Source: Ecdyonurus torrentis
Lineage: Eukaryota > Arthropoda > Insecta > Ephemeroptera > Heptageniidae
Direction of reading: 5' to 3'
Assembly: GCA_949318235.1 (NCBI GenBank)
Contig: OX439132.1
Location: 3,841,689 to 3,905,688, forward strand
DNA: 64,000 nucleotides
In this document: positions 47,900 through 58,700 of the stretch, piece after piece
Layout of the letters: the number at the start of each line of letters is the position of its first letter
How positions within the stretch are numbered: position 1 is the stretch's first letter
The notes under the pieces: generated by a model
Told to the model about the DNA's origin: nothing
The model's input: only the letters and a program-made list of their open reading frames with translations
Databases searched by the model: none
Translations under genes and position numbers: made by a program

Positions 47900-48780
47900 G
47901 AAAGCCAAGTGTCTTGAATATAGATAAGAGATATTAAAAAATATAAATAAAATTAAGTATAATGACAACTTGCAGTAGACAATTTGTCAATGTTGCAAGT
48001 TTTTAGCTATTAAATTTGTATTTATCGTAAGAAAAATTGTACAATTGTTCAGTAATTTTTAAACTAATATAAGAAACTTTATTACAAGAAGTCATTTTGC
48101 AACGGGAAACTGTTCTATTTCAAGTTGTCATTATGGAATAAATTGCAAAAGTGCAATAATATTCGCTTGAGCAATATTATAATAATTTATGTTAATAAAT
48201 TATAATTTTATTTGTTAATTTATTGTAGAAAAAAAATTAACATGCCATATGTTGTAAAAAAATTAAAAACAATTTTTTTGATTTTTTTCCTCTGTGATCT
48301 TTATATATTTTTTTTATTACTTTTTTTTTAGAATAATTTTTATTTTGCGCAGAGTTTTTATCAAAAGTGTCCTATGGTGCTGTGGTTGGCCATGATGACT
48401 TTTAGAATGTGATGAGATTAATTAAGAAAGTAGACTTAATTAATAATTAATATTTTGTACAATCTAGTGAAAGAAAATAATAATTATGAAGAAAAAATGA
48501 ATAATTTTAGGAAAAAAAAAGAATGACTGGTTAAGAGCTTTAGAGAGAGAGAGAGAGAGAGAAAGAAAGAGAATCTGCCCTTTGTTTTCCATATTATTTT
48601 GTAAATGTTAAAAAAATTATATTATTTAATTTCTATTATATCTAATCTAACAAAAAAAAATAATTCAAAAATGTTTATTTTTTTTAGAGATTCAGTATTG
48701 ACAAAAATGAGTGTCTTTTAATTACTAAATCATGTGAGAAGTACCCATCATACACGTACGAGTTTAAATATTATATTGCT

Positions 48781-49009
48781 CTACCTTGATGAGGTCCGTA
48801 GCTTGGGGAAAATCTTGATGGCAGTGTACACAAATATATTTACAAGTTTTAAGATGTTTCGAGAGCAACAGCCCTCTTTAGTTGCTAGAGTACTCTAAAC
48901 AACTAAAGAAGAAGGCTGTTGCCCTCGAAACATCTTAAAACTTGTAAATATATGTGTGTAACCTGTGCCATCAAGATTTTCACCAAGCTACGGACCTCAT
49001 CATGGTAAG
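48781..49009. mobile_element. Foldback element, nearly perfect palindrome
   Basis: The arms (GATGAGGTCCGTAGCTTGG / CCAAGCTACGGACCTCATC and AAGTTTTAAGATGTTTCGAG / CTCGAAACATCTTAAAACTT) are almost exact complements around a short centre. The right end CATGGTAAGGTGCCTGTTGG shows family F sequence. Confidence 0.85.
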
Positions 49010-49800
49010 GTGCCTGTTGGTTTCTCCTATCCTTTCCTTTGATTATTAATTCAAACCAAAATGGTTTTTACCTTTCCTTATTAATTACATAAATTATATT
49101 GCATTAGTTGTGGTCAAAGGGTATAAGTCACATCAGAAATGTAAAAATGAGTTGACTTGTGACCATTGACCACAACCAGTGTGATATGTCGCAAATATGG
49201 GAGGTATTAGCAACAAAACTAATGAACCTGCCCTTCTTTTATTTAATTAGGTCCAGTTAACACTAATATTTATGTTATAGTCAAAATCAAAATACAATTT
49301 CCCTTCACTGATACATGCTAAAATAGTGGGCTGATACACACACTGTAGCCTCACAAAGTGGGGATAAAGTAGACAAAGTGCTGACAAATTGTATATTGTA
49401 TTGTGGTAAAGAGATGATGTCATACGTATACAACAAGTTGTCAACTTTGCAGAAAGTTTTCTCCCTAGTGAGTGAGGCTACAACATGTGCATGTCTCAGG
49501 CTGCTATGTGAGACAATTTGTTTTGACTACAGTGGCTTGATAATGTAAATAATTAAAGTATGCCATCTGTTGCAAGCAAATCTCAAGTATTTATAATTAT
49601 TAGTTATACATGTTAACACACATACTGTGTTTAGTAATCTTTGTTGTTGTCATGCAAATCATAAGGAGGAGAGAATAAAGTTAAACAGTAGAAATGTTGT
49701 ACTATTTCTCTCCTGTATTGCAGTGAAAATTATGTCATGATTCAATACAAGAGTTTGCTAATGTGAGTTTAGTGATGAAATAAACAAACTGACAGCTCAA

Positions 49801-50160
49801 CAATACTAACAAAGTGCTAGCAGACGACTTTGTGTTCCTGTCTACATTTAACATGCTTTCTTATGGGGCAATGAAGCAGCTGTAACTCAAGTTGAATTTT
49901 TTAACTTAGTGCTTCAATTGTTACTAAAATTTACTGAGCCTCAAAGCTTTTGTGTCCTGAATTTCAAACACGTACAAAAAAATTAATAAATTAAAAATAT
50001 TAATAATGTGATTTTTTCATGAAATTCAGGAAAGTAAAAGCTTTGAGGCTCTATAAGCTCTATAGCAAAATTTCAGTATAGAGAAATAAATTGTAAAGTG
50101 GACTATAGCTACTTCATTCCCCCATAAGAAAGCATGTTAAATTGAGTTGTCTGCTAGCAT
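49801..50160. mobile_element. Foldback element family G, copy 1
   Basis: GTGCTAGCAGACGACTTTGT at the left, mirrored by TGTCTGCTAGCA at the right. Arms containing AACATGCTTTCTTATGGGG / CCCCATAAGAAAGCATGTT are exact complements. A second copy lies at 58593-58923. Confidence 0.85.
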
Positions 50161-51815
50161 TTTTTGGCATAAAAAAAAAAAAAAAAAAAAAAAGTATTCG
50201 CCTACAATAATGTTGTTTCTTTCATCCTAGATTCAAAACACAATTAAAATACATTAAATTAAACGCAAAGATTGTTAACAATCAGGGAAGCTACAGGAGG
50301 TCCATATATATTCTCATATCTGAATAGTGTAGATGCATGGTTTCATCTTACTGATTTATCAATTAAAAGATACTTTTTGTTTATAAAATACTGCATGTCT
50401 CTTTATTAATGTATATTTAACTGAAGACTGGGCATTATTATAATTATATATATGTTAAAAATATTATTTCTAAATACAAATTTAAAAAATAAAAAAATAG
50501 TCGTACAAATCATACAATCATTATTAACTACAATGTTTTAATTAATATTTTTTGTTTCAAATACGCAATTCATAATAAATATGTAATCCACAACAATTGA
50601 ACACAACAATCAAGTTGGTACAAATCTGTTTTCAACAACAATAATAATTATGACCCTTTGTTATAACTGGTTTCTAATTTGTAAAAAACACAAACTATAA
50701 GTTTTACTTGAGAAACTATTATTATTATAATTTTAATTATTTAAAATAATAATAAAAAAACTAATAAAACTATGGCATTAACAAATAATATTCTGAGATG
50801 TAATTGTTGCTATTGTATGTCTGGTTTCAAGAATAAGTGTACATGTATTTTCTGTTTATTTATGCATATGACACTTAAAAACAACTTCTTTTTCTTCGTT
50901 TATTCCTATTGAAATTTTTACTTCATTTATTGTTGCATAGAATTGTTCTTTCTATCTCTTCTACTTGTTTTAAATCTACAATTTTATTTGTATATAGTAA
51001 AAGAATGATGATAAAAAGATTTGATAGGAAAACATCAGTTCGTTCTGTAAAATACTCACAAATATTGAGCCAGCTTCGATATTTGTCCTGTGTTAAAAAC
51101 ACCTGATCATGACACCTGTTTACTACATTTATATATATAGTTGATCATTGTTATTTCTTTATTTAGAACTGATAACAATGAAGGAAATGTCACAAAAAAA
51201 AAAGTTCCATGCTCAATATACGACTCACTTTTATCGGGCTCAAAAACAAGATCAACCAATGATCGTGTCCAATTTTGTTGGGCAGCCAATCACTGTTAAT
51301 GAGCCTCACTATACTTTACAGAACAAACTAAAGACTAGGGTAAATTGGGGAGTGTGAGATAGTAGTTACGAACTCCAACTTCCCCAATATTTCCTAACCT
51401 ATCTAGGCTTTTCTCTCAAATCTGTTTATTATCAATCGTCTCATAGTCGATTTTTTCTTAATATTTGTAGTAAAAGAATGTTAAATATTTTATTTAAATT
51501 TTATTTTTTGGTTGAAATAGTTACTTTTTTTTCTGTCTTTTTTGTGATGTTATTTTTCTATTTTTTTCAGGAGCAATCACTGCCTTATTTATATAGTTTT
51601 GTATGGGGCTAAGTGATCATAGTTTTTTCAAATACAGTAACTCATCTCCATGTTTCAATGTGTAATATCAGGATGAGATAAAGTTAACTATTTCTTCCCT
51701 CACTTACACTAATGTTAAAGTAGTTAATGTTAGCTCAACTGGGGCAGTACATAACTTAGAGTTAAGTTTACTGTATTGAACTATTATGTTATCACGTAAT
51801 TATACGGACTGCTTA

Positions 51816-52434
51816 TGTTTACTCTAAAAGCTGGACAAAGAAGTGCCTGAATAGTAAACCACGTAATCTTTGTGGCTCAGACCACGGATATATAAACAGG
51901 ATTGAAAGCTCTCGTTGAAAAAACGATCCCTTAATGATGTAATTCAAATTTTCGCCGCAACAATGCAACAAAATTACATATAAAAGTGGTGCTGCGATCT
52001 GGGGGAAAATATTAAACTTTCCTCTAGATCTCAGCGCCACTGACATTTTACATGTTGATTGTTGCGGCAAAAATTTGAATTGCATTATTAGGGAATGTTT
52101 TTAAGATAGGGCGATAATACAGAAGCTCACCAGCGTGGCTCAGGCCTTGTTTGCTGCTGGCTTGACGTTTTCTCACATTTTAACATCACATGGTTTCCTT
52201 TTCCGGCACTTCCTTTTCTTTTTTTTCTTTTTTTTTTTTTTTTGAGCAAACGTAAGGATTGCAGATGTTTACTCAAAATGCGGAAAAGGAAGTGCGGGAA
52301 GAGGAAACCACGTGACGGTAAAATTGGGAGGTAGCTCAGGCCTAGCTTGCTGCTGGCACCAATTTTTCTCCCACTTTTACCGTCACTAGGTTTACTCATC
52401 AGGCGACTTCCTTTTCCGCTTTTTAAAGTAAACA
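51816..52434. mobile_element. Composite foldback with a nested palindrome
   Basis: Outer ends TGTTTACTCTAAAAGCTGG and CTTTTTAAAGTAAACA are mirrored. The interior holds a second palindrome at 51925-52095 (ATCCCTTAATGATGTAATTC / GAATTGCATTATTAGGGAAT) and two direct copies of a segment with GCTCAGGCCT..TTGCTGCTGGC. Confidence 0.65.
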
Positions 52435-53735
52435 TACCCACTCAAGGACTGATTTCTACCTTGAAATGGTAAACCAGATGTGATTCCTCCTGTATACATG
52501 TTCAAAACCACAAAACTATACATACACAAATAAATAGCGCAATGTGAATGCTCCTCTATATATGTATACGTTCAATATTTTCTTGCAGCTTAATTGTTAT
52601 GTAAGAATGACTGTGTTTTGTTAATGTTTGAATGTTATGCTTTTTTTTTTTTTTTTTTTTTTTTTAGAAGTAAAAATAAATTGACAAGACTGGTATTCAT
52701 TGACATTTTTTTCTTTATGAATGAACAACAAATAAGTCAGTGAGTGTGTCATAAAACAAAAAAGTAGTAAATTTTTTAAAATTATATATTAAAAAAAAGT
52801 GCCACACGTAAATCAATAAGCAATAAGCATGTCTGGTCATTTAAAATGGAATGTTTCTTATTTATTTTTTGTTGGTAACTCATTAAAAATGAGAGCATGT
52901 GTTCATATATTTAAAAACTGCTTGTATGGTTAAAGAATACCAGCCTGATTTATTATTCTAAAATTAAATTTTTTTATAAAAACCCTCTCTCTTTAGAGCT
53001 GGAGAAAATGTTGTCAAAAATACAAGAAAATGTTCCTAGTTGTCTCATATGTGGAGGGTTTAGAACAATCAAAGTTCCTGTCTTATCAATGAAGATTGTC
53101 AACAATAAAAATTTTCATCATATTGTTATCTCAAATTACAACAATCTAAAAGGGATATCTGCACATAATTGGTATATTTTTACCAAAACTATATTATATA
53201 ATAACAAGTTTTTAATAAAATGATATAAACATTTAAAAAAAAAAGTCAAAAAAGAGTTTCTCCAACTTTTTAAAAAAATATATAAATAGAAAAAAATATA
53301 AATTATATATATATAACAAAAAAAGGTGGGTTGAATCCTATATATTTAAATTTACTGCATTACTTTTATGCTTCATTATTTTATAATTTTTAATTCATTC
53401 ATTTTTTTAACTGTAGTTTTTATAAACTGTGTAGCTTGATTCAATGAATGAGCTGCATTTCATCACATTTTTGTAGTTTTCACTATTTGTAGCTCTTTGT
53501 TGATTGCCCAATAAATATTATGTTATATGCCATAGAAGTATTTTTTTATTATTATTATTTACTTATTATATTAGGTCCTAAGATAAACTATATAATTACT
53601 TATTCTGATAGCAGCTCATTTTTTATTAATAAATATTAAAATTTTCAGATTTTTTTATTATTATTTTTTTTTAATTAAATTTTTTTGTGAAAAGTTGCAC
53701 ATTTGTAAGACTTGTTTAAGAACTCTGTTTATTGA

Positions 53736-53905
53736 TATTTACTAATAAAGGAACAACTGTTTTGAGGCTGACTTTAAGTGATTTTTCTTACTTCCGCTTC
53801 TGTTTCTACTTACTACGCTTGCGTAGTACGTCGAAACAGTAGCAGATGTGAGTGAAACCGCTTATAGTCAGCCTCGGAACAGTTGCCTTTTTATTAGCCA
53901 ATTGG
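53736..53905. mobile_element. Foldback element family A, copy 4
   Basis: TACTAATAAAGGAACAACTG at the left, mirrored by CAGTTGCCTTTTTATTAGCC, with sub-terminal TGAGGCTGACTTTAAG / CTTATAGTCAGCCTC and central GCGTAGTACGTCGAAAC. Most similar to copy 1. Confidence 0.8.
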
Positions 53906-54464
53906 CAGGTGATTTAATCACCTCTCATAATTTTAAACAATTATTGGGGGGACAAAAAGTTCACCAAAAAAGCTGAAAACTTGCCTAAGATATGTTTTTT
54001 ATTTTTCTTGTCTGTCTTAAGGCCTAATTTTATCCCCACAGCTTCCTATTTTGATATATAGGAAAGTAATTTTATGACAAAAGTATAGTGTATTTATGAG
54101 GAAATTGGTATAAAAATTATATATTTTTTTTTAATGTTGTGGTAGTTGTATTAGAGTTTTGAACTAATTGAAGAAAAAAAAATTAAACAAATACAGCTTA
54201 TATTGTCATTGTTAACTTTATTTTGTTACTTAAAAAAAAAGTTTGATGTACAATAAGTTATCTCTCTCAAAGTAAAGCTCTTTATCTGTGATTTTTTTTA
54301 TATCATAAATTTTTTAATTGTAATGAAGGTTAAAAATGCCAGTCACAAAAAGTCATAAATTAATTAAGATTTAATGCATATTTATATAGAAATCACATTT
54401 CTATATTCAAATATATTTGATTTGAAACCATTTTAGTCTGGATACATTTATCAAAGGAAATAAT

Positions 54465-54765
54465 AGAAAAACCAACAACTCAGTGATATACCAAACTGAT
54501 GTTCACATAGCTAGGTAAAGAAATTGATGGTGTACACGGAAAACAATAGAAAAACCAACAACTCGGTGATACACCAATCTGATGCCCACACCACATAGCT
54601 ACGTAGATTTTGATAGCATGGAGTACATAAATATTTATGACTTATGACACTTTAAGCAACTGAGAGCACAAACTTGTCTGCTAAATATCTTGATGTGATG
54701 TGCTGTGCTGTCAAGATCTTTACTAGCTACACTGTCATCAGCTTGGTAAGGCATTTGTTGGTTTG
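54465..54765. repeat. Family F-related element with a direct duplication
   Basis: AATAGAAAAACCAACAACTC recurs at about 54462 and 54546, each followed by GTGATA..CCAA.CTGATG. The right end shows CAAGATCTTTACTAGCTAC and GGTAAGGCATTTGTTGGTTT, typical of family F. Confidence 0.55.
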
Positions 54766-55104
54766 GGAAGAAAAAAAAAAAGGTTAATATATGTAACCAT
54801 CATCTAATTTGAGGAGACCTGAATAACGTTGGTTGAGTGATGAGTCACACTTAAGGCCCTGCTCTCCTTGTTGGAACACATTTTTGCATGGGCTTTGTAA
54901 GTGCTATGTCACGTGTTACTTTAGGGACATGATATGGGTCAACAGTCATTACCACACACCAATCAAACATTTCAATTTTGCTTTGATTTTAAGTTATTTC
55001 TGCTTGTTCTACAGAAATAATAATACATAGTACGTAATTTAATAACGAGAACTTACAAAAATAATAATAACACAAAGGGTTTACACTCTACATGACTACT
55101 ACTC

Positions 55105-55650
55105 TGCACTCAGGTAAAGTAACTTAGACAAAGTGCAGTCTTCAAGCACGCCAAGTCCTTGTGAACTGCTAGCAACAATGCATTGAACCTCTGAGATCCT
55201 GACTGCTCCCTGAATTCAGGTAAGGTTTCCCTAGGCATGGTGCAGAGTTTTCAAGCAGGAGAAATCTTCATGAGCTGCCAGTTTCAAGACAAATATTGCC
55301 AGCAACAATGCATTGAACCTGGCTTCTCTCTGAGACCCTGCTGGGAATTTGACTGCACCCTGAATTCAGGTAAGGCAAACTGAGCAAGATGCAGAGTCTT
55401 CAAGCAAGCTAAGACTTCATAAACTTCCAGTTTCAACAACATTGCCAGTAACAATGCATTGGACCTGGCTTCTCTGAGACCCTGACTGCACCCTGAACTC
55501 AGGTAAGATCCTCTAGGCAAGGTGCAGAGTCTTCAAGCACGGCAAGTCTTCATGAACTGCTAGTTTCAAGAAGGTCATTGCCAGTAACAATGCATTGGAC
55601 CTGGCTTCTTTCTGAGGCCCTGGCTGTGCCCTGAACTCTGCCTCTAACTC
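55105..55650. repeat. Tandem array of about 130-150 bp units overlapping the end of TEFM
   Basis: Four degenerate units share GCAGAGTCTTCAAGCA-like, AACAATGCATTG and GACTGCACCCTGAA blocks, with boundaries near 55219, 55369 and 55502. The rightmost unit is the genuine C-terminal coding end of TEFM (on the - strand). The others lie beyond its stop and keep similar - strand peptide fragments such as SNALLLAM and CLKTLHLA, but with indels. Confidence 0.8.
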
Positions 55651-55752
55651 AGGGTGAGACACAGACAAGGTCGTGGTACTCTCAGGTCCAACACTTTCTC
55701 CATTCAACAATTTCTCTACTGTAGGTTGAGACGACACACGCTCAGAACCAAT
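55513..55752 (-). CDS. TEFM: TEFM exon 6 (C-terminus)
   Basis: Acceptor gttttccag. 79 codons then TAG. Includes IGSERVSSQPTVEKLLNGE and ends LPCLKTLHLA. Its 3' half is the parent unit of the adjacent tandem array. Confidence 0.85.
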   Translation of the reverse strand: MGSERVSSQPTVEKLLNGESVGPESTTTLSVSHPELEAEFRAQPGPQKEARSNALLLAMTFLKLAVHEDLPCLKTLHLA

Positions 55753-58700
55753 CTGGAAAACAATTTATAATTGTATTGCCATTGCTAACACAGTGGCAGT
55801 GCAATATTTTACAGAAGTGCCAAAATGCTGTGTAGCCCTCGACATGTAAGCTTGTTAATAAAAGAAAAAAAAAATACAATAAAAAAAAAAAAAAAAAAAA
55901 AAAAAACTAATACATATTGGTATTTGTATTGTAAAGTTCAACTCTGTGAATTTCTCAATTTAGTGAAATACTCAGTTGGTTCCGCAGCAGACTTCAATAT
56001 TCGCATGGCAATGTTAATGCTCGATCTTGTGAAATGTTCATTTTCTGAGTCCCTTGTGATTTCACAAAATCAAGAGTTTACTGTAATAATAATAACAATA
56101 ATACAAAATCATCACCAAGAAAGCATTAACTTTCAGCATGATAAACTTCTCAAAATGAGAAATAAGAGAAACCAGCAAGGGCATTACCATAGTGAAGAGA
56201 GTCCCACAACTCAGTGAAAATCTTGCTAGCACAGAAAAAAAAAAAATAATAATAATAATAAAAATTTCCCCTCTTTTTTATATCTCTGTTCTACCAAGAT
56301 TTTCACCAAGCTATGGGACTCTTTTTATCCTGGTAAGGCCCTTATTGGTTATCCTTTTCCTTCAAATTTATCATACCTAACTGTAATGGTTTATTTTTCT
56401 TAAGATGTCTAATAGGGTGTGTACGCATGACGTCATTTTGAGTGCTTTTCGATGCTCGTCTTGAGCAATGAATAACATTGCTCAGCATAGGACAAACGTG
56501 GTTTTTGGCTATTTTTTGGTCATAATTATTTTTCTTGCATACTTGAGGTACTTAGCATCAATGCTCTCAAAAAACTTGCGAAGTATTTTTAAACTGGCAA
56601 AATGTGCCATTTTCCTATAGCGGCCAATGTTATTTAGAACTCACTTATGACGTCGACTTAAACATGAATGAAACCACCCTAAATAAATATGTGACAAAAC
56701 ATTGAAGGTTATGACAAGAGAAAGATATTCTGCTTACCTGGATACCATACAGTCTTGAGTACAGCCTTGAACGTAGAAAGTAGACTCTCTCTTTGTGCGG
56801 CAGTCTTGTGTTCAACAAGGCAAGCAGTGTAGCCTGCACCTCTCGTCGTTGAATGTAAAGTTGCATGTACGCTTGCTGCGGCAGTATTGAGGGCGCCGCC
56901 TCGATCACAAAGGCATCTGCCTCGGGGAGTCGCTCACAAATATTCTCAACCTGAAAATCAACCAATCAATTTATTTTATGTCTCCTGACTCACCTTATTA
57001 TTTAAACACAAATAACAAAAAAAAAATCTTTTTTTTGGGGTGGGGGGGGGGGGGGGTGCCATATTGCTTTATTTTGCTACGCCTTTAAGAAAGTCCTGTC
57101 AAGACATCATCTTATTAATATGCACAATGGAAACCACACACACACAAGCCAGTCATGGCCTAAATACTCAGCCCAGCATTTGCCATGACAGCCTAGAGAA
57201 TCTGTGGGAACTCTGGTTTCTGTGGTTTCCATGGCTAGACAGTGCAATCACATAAATCATTCCCCTCCAGAATGCTGTCCAGTGCATTGACATGGCATGC
57301 ATGCATATAAATCTCTTGCAGTGTATTGTCAAAAGCTATCCAATATGTATTAGTTTTTTTTTAGTGTATTGTCAAAAGCTACCCAATATGTATCATTATT
57401 ATTTTTTTTATATCTGTGCTAGCAACATTTTCACCAAGCTAAGGGATTCTATTCACTATGGTAAGGCCCTTGCTGGTTTCTCCTTGCATTTTCTTTCAAT
57501 TTTATCATACTTAACATTTAGAGACAAGGCCAGATTAGTTACAACTTACCTCAGTAAACAAACTGCAGGGGGTCAACTTTTTCAAACCACTTGCCAAGGG
57601 AGTTGCTTGGTTCCATTCTGTTAATTCAAAATCTGTAGATATTTGTGCCCAAGCTATTGAAACATTGGCTCCTATGTGTAAACCTACCACACTGGAGAGT
57701 TTCTGGGGGAGACAAATAAAAATTAGAAAAATCATAAAAAATACAAATTGAACGTCAAAGACTATTAATATCTTCAAAGGAAATGACTAGGAAAACCATA
57801 CAATGCTGGCCTTAACACAGGGAAGTGATAGTTTGGTGTTGCTGGCATGGCACACAGATAACAAATCACATTGGCAGCTTTTGCCACAGACTACATGAGA
57901 AATGTAGTCTGTGAGTGTATGTGTGCCTTTGTCAGTTGATGTTGGAGCAAAAACTATGTATGTGTATCTCGTTATTATTATTATTATTATTATGGTTAGC
58001 AAAATGTGTATCTTGATTTTTGTCACAGGAAGTAACATGTTAATAATGTTAATGTGTAAGTCAAGTGCCATCTAAATTACGTTTAGAAAAGACTTTCACA
58101 TTTTGCTTACTGGAACAAAATACAAGATACACATATTAGTCGTTACCGTAGCGCAGTGTAACTTTAGACCAGGGGTGTAACTTTATACCATTTTTTAAAT
58201 TGCTATAACTCTGAAACTTTTTCAGTTAAAACAATTATAGTACCCAAATTTCTAAAAGCTCAACTATATAAGCTTTCCAGCATATTTGGTATTATCATTC
58301 AAACTGAAAACGTTTCAGAGTTAAAGCAATTTAAAAAAAGGTCTAAAGTTACCCCACGCTACGGTACAATATCAATATGTTTATAATATCCATTATGCAG
58401 TTTCTTTGCTATTTCTGTGTTAGCATCCCCCCTCCCCCCTTATTTCTAAGGACATTTCATTCACAATGGTAAGGTTTTTGCTGGTTTCCTCCATCTTTTA
58501 CTTTTAGTTTTTCAAACATACCTACTCTACCATAATACAAAACTTGCAAAAGGAGATTTATTTACTAAAAAAAAAATAATAATAAATAAAAAGTCCAACA
58601 ATACTGTTAGCAGACGACTTTGTGTTTCTGTCTTTATTTAACATGATTTTTAATGGGTGAATAAAGCAGCTATAACTTCAGTTGAAAATTTTACTGAGCA

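Larger units (their letters stand above)
45463..55104. other. Repeat-dense interval with no supported gene
   Basis: Holds palindromic elements at 45785-46107, 46300-46465, 46905-47235, 48781-49009, 49801-50160, 51816-52434, 53736-53905 and 54465-54765. A weak terminal-exon candidate at 52997-53223 is discussed under findings. Otherwise AT-rich and non-coding. Confidence 0.5.
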
